Assembly: GCA_023441255.1 (NCBI GenBank)
Contig: JAEZPW010000138.1
Span: 1 to 7,218 of the forward strand
Source of the DNA: Acidobacteriota bacterium
Lineage (GTDB): Bacteria; Acidobacteriota; Terriglobia; Terriglobales; Acidobacteriaceae
Length of the DNA: 7,218 bases
Reading direction: 5' to 3'
Shown here: in pieces, positions 1 to 6,231 of the stretch
Numbering within the stretch: position 1 is the stretch's first letter
Layout: every line of letters begins with the position of its first letter
Translations under genes and position numbers: made by a program
Notes under the pieces: generated by a model
What the model was told of the DNA's origin: nothing
What the model saw: the letters and a program-made list of their open reading frames with translations, nothing else
Databases searched by the model: none

Positions 1-588
1 GGTAAGCACAATCTGAAAAAGCCGTTTTCTGCCGCGGAGCTCGCGACCACTCCTGCCTTGCAACAGGACGCGACTCTGGCTTACGGGACGACTTTGCTCG
101 CTGCTGCCGTGAACGATCATGTTGCACTTTTTGTCCAGATCGGGGACGGAGACATCTTGACCGTCAACCCTGGAGGCGGAGTGAGGCGGCCGTTCGAGCG
201 CGACCCACGCCTCATCGGTAATGAAACAGTTTCTCTTTGTCTTCCCGATGCGGCCCGGCAAGTCAGAATCGGATTGAAGGCGTTGAACAGAGAAGATTAC
301 GACAGTGTCCCGGCGCTGATTCTCTTGTCCACGGATGGTTATTCGAACTGCTTCAAGGATGAGAACGCATTCGCGCAGGTCGGAAAAGACTACCTCGACC
401 TACTCGAAGCGAGCAATGGAACCATGGTCGTCCGCAAGAACCTTCGCAGTTGGCTACGCCAAGCTTCGGATCAATACAGCCGGGACGATATCACGGTAGC
501 GATGCTTTACCGTAGGTCGGGAAAACGAGGAGGCAGTACACGAGCCGCGAAGGCCAGTGAGAGGATCGATGTCCCTGCTGAAAACTAA
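1..588 (+). CDS. PP2C/PPM-family protein phosphatase (5' end outside the window)
   Basis: The frame is open from base 1, so this is the C-terminal 195 residues of a longer gene. Visible PP2C landmarks, numbered from the first visible codon: AYGTTLL (27-33), the metal-site motif GDGD (48-51), LSTDG (109-113) and the terminal SRDDITVAML (160-169), whose Asp pair is the usual C-terminal metal ligand. Enzymes of this family are cytosolic Mn/Mg-dependent Ser/Thr phosphatases. With a kinase gene starting inside its 3' end (20-nt overlap with the ATG at 569), the natural inference is that it reverses that kinase's phosphorylations. The phosphatase-kinase pairing is typical of the TerY-P triad, in which a von Willebrand A protein is the third member. 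That member would lie to the left and is not seen. The N-terminal metal-binding motif is also out of view, so catalytic competence cannot be fully judged. Confidence 0.9.
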   Translation, partial: GKHNLKKPFSAAELATTPALQQDATLAYGTTLLAAAVNDHVALFVQIGDGDILTVNPGGGVRRPFERDPRLIGNETVSLCLPDAARQVRIGLKALNREDYDSVPALILLSTDGYSNCFKDENAFAQVGKDYLDLLEASNGTMVVRKNLRSWLRQASDQYSRDDITVAMLYRRSGKRGGSTRAAKASERIDVPAEN

Positions 589-1885
589 CCAAACCTTGTT
601 CGTTGCCGGGAGCAAGACTTGCGAGGTGCTTGACCTGCTAGGTGAAGGAGGACAAGGCGAAGTCTACCTTGTTTCGTTTGAAGGCAAGAAACTTGCGCTG
701 AAGTGGTATTTCAAAAGCTCTGCGACTCCGGAACAGCGCTCCGTGCTCAATGACCTGATCCTGCGCGGAGCGCCGAGCGAACGTTTTCTGTGGCCCGTGG
801 CTTTAGTCAGCCCCGCCCGGGGTGGCGGGTTGGGGTACCTCATGGCTTTACGCGGAGAAGAATTCTATGGTATCCCCGCACTCCTCAAAGGCAGAATCAA
901 CCCAAGCTTCCATGCTCTGTGCAGCGCCGGGATGCAGCTGGCAGACGCCTATCTGCAACTCCATTCCAAGGGTCTCTGTTATCGCGACATCTCGTTGGGA
1001 AATGCCTTCATCGAGCCGAACCGCGGCGACATCCTGATCTGCGACAACGACAACGTCGCGGTCAACAAGAAAGGCAAGGCAAGCATTCTTGGCACCCCGC
1101 GCTTCATCGCACCGGAGGTGATCAGGGGAGAAGCGTTTCCCAGCACGCAGACAGATCTGTTTTCTCTTTCGGTGTTGCTGTTCTACTTCTACATGCTCCA
1201 CCACCCGTTCGAGGGCAAGCTGGACTCGCAAGTCCACTGCCTGGATGGGTTCGCCATGGACGAGTTATACGGCAGAAATCCTGTATTCATTTTCAATCCG
1301 AACGATCAGTCCAACGAGCCGGATCCCAAATACCACCGGCGCGTGATTTCATACTGGAAACTGTATCCGCAGTTCCTCCGGGATCTATTCTTGCGTGCAT
1401 TCACAACCGGCATTCACGATCCTGATGCCCGCATTCGGGAAAGCGAGTGGCGTTCGGAGCTGGCCCGCGTGCAGGATTGCATCATCCATTGCCAGAATTG
1501 CGGCGCGGAAAACTTCTTCGATCCAGTTGCTCCGGCTGGTATCTACTGCTGGAATTCTGAGTGCGGAAGCCAGGTACATGTTCCATTTCAGCTAAAGATC
1601 GAAAACCGATGGGTGACACTGAATCGCGACCGCAAGATCGTGAAACATCACCTTGATGGAACGTCGTACGACTTCGCTGGAGTTGTAGGCGAAGTGGTGG
1701 AGAACCCCAAGGTACGCGGCGTGTGGGGAATCAGGAATCTCTCGACACAGAAATGGGTCGCAAGTTTCCCCGATGGAACGTTGCGGGACGTCGAACCCGG
1801 GAAAAGCGTCGCCATGTTGCATGGGGTGAAGGTATCTTTTGGTAAAGCCGAAGGAACGATCATTAGCGTGCAAAATAGCAAGTAA
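569..1885 (+). CDS. Hanks-type Ser/Thr protein kinase with zinc ribbon and FHA-like tail (TerY-P type)
   Basis: A 438-residue soluble kinase. Kinase landmarks: glycine loop GEGGQGEVY (25-33), ATP-anchoring Lys45 in LALKW, catalytic loop YRDIS with Asp140 and Asn145, metal motif DND (159-161) in place of DFG, GTPRFIAPE (175-183) and TDLFSL (195-200). A four-Cys zinc ribbon follows (C308-x2-C311, C327-x4-C332). Last comes a beta-rich tail (about 344-438) that looks FHA-like. There are no membrane segments, unlike PknB-type receptor kinases. The YRD and DND variants match what I remember of TerY-P kinases, so I read them as family features rather than decay. I chose ATG 569, preceded by GAGAGGA at 559-565. 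An in-frame GTG at 557 is possible. The gene overlaps the phosphatase, implying coupled expression. Likely role: cytosolic kinase of a vWA-PP2C-kinase switch; its substrate is not known. Confidence 0.92.
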   Translation: MSLLKTNQTLFVAGSKTCEVLDLLGEGGQGEVYLVSFEGKKLALKWYFKSSATPEQRSVLNDLILRGAPSERFLWPVALVSPARGGGLGYLMALRGEEFYGIPALLKGRINPSFHALCSAGMQLADAYLQLHSKGLCYRDISLGNAFIEPNRGDILICDNDNVAVNKKGKASILGTPRFIAPEVIRGEAFPSTQTDLFSLSVLLFYFYMLHHPFEGKLDSQVHCLDGFAMDELYGRNPVFIFNPNDQSNEPDPKYHRRVISYWKLYPQFLRDLFLRAFTTGIHDPDARIRESEWRSELARVQDCIIHCQNCGAENFFDPVAPAGIYCWNSECGSQVHVPFQLKIENRWVTLNRDRKIVKHHLDGTSYDFAGVVGEVVENPKVRGVWGIRNLSTQKWVASFPDGTLRDVEPGKSVAMLHGVKVSFGKAEGTIISVQNSK

Positions 1886-1913
1886 TATCGACAAAAGGCT
1901 CCGCGACCAGACA

Positions 1914-3452
1914 ATGCCTCCTGATAAACAATGGCACGATATCTATAGACGTAAACTTCGCGACCTGATTAGCGAGCGCGGTGTCACCGTCTGCAACGAC
2001 ACGCCCACGCTTAAGAACTTATTGGCAGATGTTTTCCAAAACCAGCCTTCAAGGCGGGAAGCGCATTGGCGCATCGAGACTCTCGTCCTTATTGCTGAGA
2101 ATGGCGCGATTGAAGAACTACGATCCACGAGCGCAGTCGTTCCGTACTCAATTACGGCAGAAAAGCTCGCGCAAAGCCTTTACGACCAGAAGCGCATTGA
2201 GAAATCTGCCCTGCGCTGGGCCATTGATACATGGGCGATTGCAATAGGTGTGATCTCGGAAAGTGACATCGATCTGGGCAGAGAGCACCAGGGACCCGTT
2301 AATCCACCAACTCCGAGAGTGGCATCTGGAACGCCAAACGAACCGGTCGCACCGGTGGTTCTGGATACGCCAAAGAGGTCGCGTACTTACTGCCCTAAGC
2401 CCGACGCTCCTAGCCTCCGGCAAATCCACGAAGCTGAGGCCAAATGGATCGAGCTAGCCGCCCGATATTTTTACGCGCAGCTCAGAATGATCCAGCTGAA
2501 GTATCCGGAATCGAATCCCCTTGAGGGGGATGATGCGAAAATCGTAGCCACATTTGGCTGGGCGGTTTGGCAGAACACAGCGACATTCGCGGATCAGAGC
2601 ATAGGAGCGTACGTCGTATCGGATTGCGCAAAGGCTCTTGTTCAGGAATTGCCGGGGCTTTTAGTGGCAGGATTGAGCGGAGATAAAGTATTCAAGGAAA
2701 CGGTTCTCTACCTTGGAAGGGACGTTCACGTTCAGGTCGCAACGATATTGCTTCAGCATATACGTGATAAGAGCGAATTCGTCGGCGAGTGGACGAACTG
2801 GGCTGAGATTTGTTTAGCCGCGCCACACCTATTGGAAGACTTTGCACGTCTTCAGCTTGACCTCAACACTCCACTCGGTTGGCTATTTAAAGAGTCGTTT
2901 CTGGAGGCGGTAGGGGTGAGGGCAGAATGGCACTCCAAGGGTTGGAAGTCGGCGTTGGACGTAGCTAAACGTGCAGTTGCGATCGGGGCAAAACCTAGCC
3001 TCGCACCCACGCTAACTTCCGTGACCGCTCGGTGGTGGAAACATGAGGATCTTCGTTGGCTGCTCGATTTGGGAGCAAACGCAAATGAGGGCGGGCAAGG
3101 CCTTGTTCCTGCTGCGGCCGCTTGTCACAACCCGGACATTCGCGTTCTTGAGTTATTGCTATCCAGTGGTGCAAATCCGAATTTGATGTTGCGCACCGAC
3201 GGTAAACACCTTCCGCCGAATGAACCTGCTTACTCCTATAAAGGCAAACCTATTCGCGTGCCTTCCTTTTACGTTGAGTCCCCATTGCTCTTTTACGTTG
3301 CGCAACACGACGGAAGTGGCGAAAGGATCAAGCTGCTCTTGCGTTTTGGGGCAAACCCGAATGCAAAGGACAGTAAAGGAATGCACGTTTTGGATCATCC
3401 AATTTCGGAAGCGGTCAGAGCTACTCTGATTTCCGCGGGAGCTCGATCTTGA
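1914..3452 (+). CDS. Helical-domain and ankyrin-repeat protein of the kinase operon
   Basis: A 512-residue protein without signal peptide or membrane segments. Residues 1-115 form a helical domain ending in ALRWAIDTWAIAIGV (99-113). This pattern recurs at the N-termini of many bacterial kinase/vWA-associated proteins, but I cannot name the family with certainty. Residues 121-168 are a Pro-rich, probably flexible linker with three Thr-Pro pairs (133, 140, 152). Residues 169-360 are mostly helical and unrecognised. Ankyrin repeats follow, marked by LLDLGANAN (383-391), LLLSSGANPN (414-423), LLLRFGANPN (474-483) and a final ISAGA (506-510). ATG 1914 lies 28 nt after the kinase stop. An in-frame TTG at 1839 with GAAGG 7 nt upstream would overlap the kinase by 47 nt and is a real alternative. 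Ankyrin repeats bind proteins, so an adaptor, substrate or effector of the kinase-phosphatase pair is the best inference. Confidence 0.85.
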   Translation: MPPDKQWHDIYRRKLRDLISERGVTVCNDTPTLKNLLADVFQNQPSRREAHWRIETLVLIAENGAIEELRSTSAVVPYSITAEKLAQSLYDQKRIEKSALRWAIDTWAIAIGVISESDIDLGREHQGPVNPPTPRVASGTPNEPVAPVVLDTPKRSRTYCPKPDAPSLRQIHEAEAKWIELAARYFYAQLRMIQLKYPESNPLEGDDAKIVATFGWAVWQNTATFADQSIGAYVVSDCAKALVQELPGLLVAGLSGDKVFKETVLYLGRDVHVQVATILLQHIRDKSEFVGEWTNWAEICLAAPHLLEDFARLQLDLNTPLGWLFKESFLEAVGVRAEWHSKGWKSALDVAKRAVAIGAKPSLAPTLTSVTARWWKHEDLRWLLDLGANANEGGQGLVPAAAACHNPDIRVLELLLSSGANPNLMLRTDGKHLPPNEPAYSYKGKPIRVPSFYVESPLLFYVAQHDGSGERIKLLLRFGANPNAKDSKGMHVLDHPISEAVRATLISAGARS

Positions 3453-3799
3453 CGCTCGAACAAGGATGCTTGAGAGTGATCGACAATTCTGGCGAAGTTT
3501 GGATTGGGCTGTTCGAGGTGGTTGCAGCCTCTGAATGTTGCCGGATGTTAGAACCGCAAGAAGCGGCCTACGTTCACGTTTTGGCAATAGCCCGCGACCG
3601 AGCCCACTATGATGCTCAGTTTCATCCGGCCATAGCTCGCGCGCACTTGTCGGTTGTGAAGATCTTCGATGTTATGCCCTACGGCGATTTCGCCGAACAC
3701 TACGAAATGTATGACGATGTTGCGGAAATTGCCGCCACTATGACCGGAACCTCGGGCGTGCGTTTCGGCACCTTCCATTGTTGGCCGCGAGTGATGTAA
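3449..3799 (+). CDS. Small unknown protein coupled to the ankyrin gene
   Basis: A 116-residue protein that I do not recognise. It starts at TTG 3449, whose bases form TTGA with the stop codon of the ankyrin gene (4-nt overlap). GCGGGAG at 3435-3441 lies 7 nt upstream, a good ribosome-binding site. The overlap implies translational coupling and argues that the gene is real despite its weak start codon. The protein is soluble, with no signal peptide or membrane helix. It alternates predicted strands and helices, has an acidic HYEMYDDVAE segment (84-93) and Cys at 7, 30, 31 and 110. A shorter product from ATG 3548 (MLEPQEAAY) cannot be excluded. A partner or immunity-like companion of the ankyrin protein is a position-based guess only. 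It is the last gene of the operon; no convincing terminator hairpin is seen in the 21 bp before the convergent gene. Confidence 0.6.
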   Translation: MTLEQGCLRVIDNSGEVWIGLFEVVAASECCRMLEPQEAAYVHVLAIARDRAHYDAQFHPAIARAHLSVVKIFDVMPYGDFAEHYEMYDDVAEIAATMTGTSGVRFGTFHCWPRVM

Positions 3800-3820
3800 G
3801 ACGAATGTCGGAGGGCGGTG

Positions 3821-4111
3821 TTAATCGACGGAGCGGCGTTTCAATGCTCGGCGCTGCCTGCCTTCCGCAGCTCGAAGAATTGCGGAGGGCTTGCTGGAAA
3901 ATGCTTCCGCGATATCGGCGAGCGTGCGCAATGTAGGGCTCTTCACCCCACGTTCCAACTGGCCGATATAGCGCTCAGTATAGCCAAGCGTATCGGCCAG
4001 CTTCTGCTGGCTCCAACCCTTGGCCAGACGCAATCGCGTCAGTTCGGCGCCGAAGGCTTGGGCTAAGGTGCGGGTTTCACGGTGCTTATCAGCACCAATT
4101 TGTTTGGGCAC
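3821..4111 (-). CDS. XRE-family (controller-like) transcriptional regulator
   Basis: A 96-residue DNA-binding protein of the Cro/CI-XRE type. The helix-turn-helix lies at about 29-70: RLAKGWSQQKLADTLGYTER (28-47), then YIGQLERGVKSPTLRTLADI (48-67). The YIGxxERGxKxPTL pattern resembles restriction-modification controller (C) proteins and small phage repressors. The N-terminal ~12 residues and the Arg-rich tail (84-96) lie outside the fold. The start is GTG 4111; no in-frame ATG exists near it, and AGGA lies 11 nt upstream, so initiation is probably weak. Immediately upstream are a 10+10 inverted repeat and a 12-bp palindrome that overlap a promoter for the divergent gene. The likely role is repression or switching of that gene plus autoregulation. 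No methyltransferase or nuclease is present, so a restriction role is not supported here. It converges with the kinase operon, 21 bp away. Confidence 0.9.
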   Translation of the reverse strand: MPKQIGADKHRETRTLAQAFGAELTRLRLAKGWSQQKLADTLGYTERYIGQLERGVKSPTLRTLADIAEAFSSKPSAILRAAEGRQRRALKRRSVD

Positions 4112-4117
4112 GCACCC

Positions 4118-4159
4118 ATAGTTCCTGTTTGACGGGAAACCATTCAGGAACTATAGTTC
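4118..4159. promoter_or_regulatory. Probable operator for the XRE regulator
   Basis: A perfect 10-bp inverted repeat: ATAGTTCCTG at 4118-4127 and CAGGAACTAT at 4145-4154, separated by 17 bp (27 bp centre to centre). The right arm extends into a perfect 12-bp palindrome GAACTATAGTTC at 4148-4159. The left arm is a half-matching copy. This two-site layout just upstream of the regulator's start codon, with a central TATA, recalls C-protein operators. Because the palindrome is symmetric, it reads as a TATAGT -10 box on both strands. The regulator assignment is inferred from position. Confidence 0.7.
4129..4157 (+). promoter_or_regulatory. Sigma70-type promoter for the duplicated-domain gene
   Basis: TTGACG (4129-4134) and TATAGT (4152-4157) are separated by exactly 17 bp; each hexamer matches 5 of 6 consensus bases. 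Transcription would start near 4164, leaving about 100 nt of leader before TTG 4265. The -35 lies between the operator arms and the -10 inside the palindrome, so a bound regulator would block RNA polymerase at this promoter. Confidence 0.7.
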
Positions 4160-4250
4160 GGCCTTATCCGGCCTCATCGTGCAGGTTCGAGCGCGGCACA
4201 GAATCGGCTACACTATGTGTTCAGCTTGCTCCCGACAGCAGGCACTTCCA

Positions 4251-4256
4251 AGGGAG
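4251..4256 (+). promoter_or_regulatory. Ribosome-binding site that decides the TTG start at 4265
   Basis: AGGGAG sits 8 nt before an in-frame TTG at 4265. The longer alternative, GTG 4217, has no purine-rich site upstream, so the site favours the 318-residue product. Confidence 0.6.
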
Positions 4257-4264
4257 AACGCGGC

Positions 4265-5221
4265 TTGAAGACGAAACGTCCCCCGACTCGTGAGTCGGCC
4301 GCACGACTCCAGCGTCACGCGCAACAACGCGCCGACGAACAAGCCCGCCGTATACCCTGGCAACAACTTCAGCAGACGCGCGAAGAATACATCGACTGGC
4401 AGGAGTTCTGCCTTTGGGTCCGCTCCATCATCGAGGCCGAGGGCTGCATGCCCGAATGGCTCACCTCAATTGTCGAACAGCGTTGTCCGGGCTTTCTGCA
4501 AAGCGACAGTGAGCGCACATCCACCCGCCCTTTGAGCTTGCGTCTGGAAGACTGGATTGGTGAGCACATCTTTGGCAACGCCCGAAAAGAAGGATGGTTC
4601 CACGCGGTGGAGTTCTATTCCGTGCGCGATCCGCGCTATCAGCGTGCCGAGGTCTGCTGGTCCGAGTGCGCGGGTGAATGGGCGCAGTCCCGGCCCATTC
4701 GTTATCCCTCGTTCGAGGAGTGGCGAGCCATGGCGGTAGCGTGTGATGAAACCGCTCACCTGGTTTCCGAGCAAAGGAAGACGCAAGCCTCGTCCAAGCT
4801 GGTGGATCGCGGACGGTTGGCGCAGGCCATCTCCTCCTACATCGACTGGGAGGCCTTCGCGTACTGGGCGCGGCCGGCGCTGGAACATGGCCAACCCGTT
4901 CCCGAGCCCGTGCGCGAGGAACTGGATCACCGGTGTCCAGGATTTCTTGATCGATCAGCCGGAACCGAAAATGTATGCGCCGAGAGCTTTTGGGAAGACA
5001 TGATGACGTGGATCGCCGAGCAGTTCTTCGCCGATGCTAAGGCGGAGGGCTGGTTCGACGCGATTCTGATCGGCGCTCATAGACATCCAAGGGCAATTCG
5101 CACGATGGAGTACGCAGAGTACTGGGACGACTTGAGGGGGCCAAGCCTGCCCGTGCCATATCCGTCGTTCGAGGATTGGCGCAGCGACGCCGATTCGTAT
5201 ATAGAAGCCGAACCGAGCTAG
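4265..5221 (+). CDS. Duplicated-domain protein of unknown function (YIDW/RCPGFL repeats)
   Basis: A 318-residue soluble protein built from two copies of one domain, about 150 residues apart. Shared landmarks, first and second copy: YIDW (42-45; 192-195), RCPGFL (73-78; 223-228), EGWF (109-112; 261-264), a Pro-Arg pair (123-124; 275-276) and YPSFE(E/D)WR (147-154; 299-306). The domain is Trp- and Tyr-rich and acidic. The basic, coiled-coil-like N-terminus (1-40) precedes the first copy. I recall similar hypothetical proteins from Acidobacteriota but know no function. TTG 4265 is preferred because AGGGAG lies 8 nt upstream; GTG 4217 would add 16 residues. The gene is divergent from the XRE regulator, whose operator covers its promoter, so it is probably the regulated target. 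Its stop overlaps the stop of the convergent gene. Confidence 0.8.
   Translation: MKTKRPPTRESAARLQRHAQQRADEQARRIPWQQLQQTREEYIDWQEFCLWVRSIIEAEGCMPEWLTSIVEQRCPGFLQSDSERTSTRPLSLRLEDWIGEHIFGNARKEGWFHAVEFYSVRDPRYQRAEVCWSECAGEWAQSRPIRYPSFEEWRAMAVACDETAHLVSEQRKTQASSKLVDRGRLAQAISSYIDWEAFAYWARPALEHGQPVPEPVREELDHRCPGFLDRSAGTENVCAESFWEDMMTWIAEQFFADAKAEGWFDAILIGAHRHPRAIRTMEYAEYWDDLRGPSLPVPYPSFEDWRSDADSYIEAEPS
4388..4726 (+). repeat. First copy of the internal coding repeat
   Basis: Encodes residues 42-154 of the duplicated protein, from YIDW to YPSFEEWR. The last 24 bases match 5159-5182 at 21 of 24 positions by hand alignment, with two of the three changes silent. Confidence 0.75.
4838..5182 (+). repeat. 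Second copy of the internal coding repeat
   Basis: Encodes residues 192-306, from YIDW to YPSFEDWR. Both copies begin with the same 12 bases, TACATCGACTGG. The distance between matching motifs is 150-152 residues throughout. The second copy is two residues longer between RCPGFL and EGWF. Confidence 0.75.
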
Positions 5222-6231
5222 GTCCACATCTGCTGCGACCTTCCATTCGCTGCCCTACGCGTCGACACGGTATTGGCAATCTCACACGATTTGACGTGCC
5301 GGAAGTAGGCGTTGCCCGCGATTTTCTTGCCGCACTTGCAGGCGCGCACGACCAGCGCATGTTTTTGGGCGCGCGAGGCAGCTCGCTTGCTCTCTGGCTT
5401 GGGTACACCATATTCCGTGACCAACCACTTTGCCGTCGCCGGATCGATCAAGGAAAGATCGATTTCATTGCCGTGCTTCTTGCAGAACTCCTCAAACTGC
5501 CGGTCGGTCACAAACGGATCGACGATCTTCAATGTTCCGTCACAGATCAGTCTCTGAATGCTTTCGACCTCGATTCCGAGCATCGCCGCCGCCCGCTCCC
5601 AGGAGTAGCCATCTTCCGCGTGTTCTTGTGCTGCGCGGAAGCGCTCAAGGGCGGCAGCGTCGAGCGATGGGCGTTGTTGTTCAACGCAGGCGGCGAAGGA
5701 GTTTGCAGCAATGCGAACATCGCGCACCCGCAAGAGGCCAGTGCCAATCAGGAACCGAATCCGCTTCGGGCTGACCCGCAACAACTTGCGCAAGGAACGC
5801 AGCGACCAGCCATCGGTGACTTTGGCGCTCATTCCCAGCGCCGCCATACGGAAGCGCACGGCATGCTCGGAGCGCCCCAGGCGCTGGGCGATCTTCTTCA
5901 CCGGCTCATAACCCGCCCAGTTCAGTAGCCGATCATCGTCGGCGGCCGTCCACGCTCGCATCACTCCACGGTGGCGCTTCTTCGTCTCCGCCGAGGCCGC
6001 AGAAGAGTCGCATGCGGCGGAAACGGGAGCGCATCCCGGCAGGCGGCGCAGCTGGCGCAGCCTTCGCCAGCAGTCTCCGCGCGTCCACTCCGGCACCATT
6101 TCGAGGACCTTGTTGATCGCGCTGCTCTTAGCGCGCGGGCCAAGTTTCATCGCGGCGGTCAACAGCCGATCGATGGCGGGTAACCACCGAGGATCAATCT
6201 TGTTCTCGCTGCGCACCTTCACTTCCGACAT
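5218..6231 (-). CDS. Myb/SANT-like multi-helix DNA-binding protein with C-terminal CxC-HxxxC finger
   Basis: A 337-residue, strongly basic protein. Order of parts: an N-terminal helical segment (about 15-62) with spaced Trp residues; a Pro/Ser-rich linker; a Myb/SANT-type helix bundle (about 92-137), from RAWTAADDDRLLNWAG to GRSEHAVRFRMAALGM; a MerR-like helix-turn-helix pattern, WSLRSLRKLLRVSPKRIRFL (142-161); a related segment WERAAAMLGIEVESIQRLIC (211-230); and a C-terminal finger with Cys298, Cys300, His312 and Cys316. Such an arrangement suggests sequence-specific DNA binding, as a regulator or as part of a recombination or element-maintenance machine, but no catalytic domain is visible. 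The start is ATG 6231, with no clear Shine-Dalgarno site; GTG codons a few positions downstream are alternatives. It converges with the duplicated-domain gene, sharing CTAG. I recall similar SANT-annotated proteins in Acidobacteriota, but the role is unknown. Confidence 0.8.
   Translation of the reverse strand: MSEVKVRSENKIDPRWLPAIDRLLTAAMKLGPRAKSSAINKVLEMVPEWTRGDCWRRLRQLRRLPGCAPVSAACDSSAASAETKKRHRGVMRAWTAADDDRLLNWAGYEPVKKIAQRLGRSEHAVRFRMAALGMSAKVTDGWSLRSLRKLLRVSPKRIRFLIGTGLLRVRDVRIAANSFAACVEQQRPSLDAAALERFRAAQEHAEDGYSWERAAAMLGIEVESIQRLICDGTLKIVDPFVTDRQFEEFCKKHGNEIDLSLIDPATAKWLVTEYGVPKPESKRAASRAQKHALVVRACKCGKKIAGNAYFRHVKSCEIANTVSTRRAANGRSQQMWT

Noticed and set aside
557..568. GTG 557 as start of the kinase
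   Set aside because: ATG 569 is a stronger codon with GAGAGGA just upstream; the four extra residues add nothing. It remains possible.
790..1425. 211-codon + strand frame inside the kinase gene
   Set aside because: Out-of-frame shadow of a clear kinase domain; its product is Arg/Pro/Gln-rich without motifs.
3821..4159. Restriction-modification system controlled by a C protein
   Set aside because: The regulator and operator look C-like, but no methyltransferase or endonuclease gene is in the window.
4159..4174. Direct repeat CGGCCT with 10-bp period in the leader of the duplicated-domain gene
   Set aside because: Only two short GC-rich copies; readily explained by chance.
5176..5928. Long + strand reading frame of 250 codons opposite the SANT-like gene
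   Set aside because: It is antisense to a protein with recognisable DNA-binding modules, has no ribosome site, no domain, and overlaps the end of the duplicated-domain gene.
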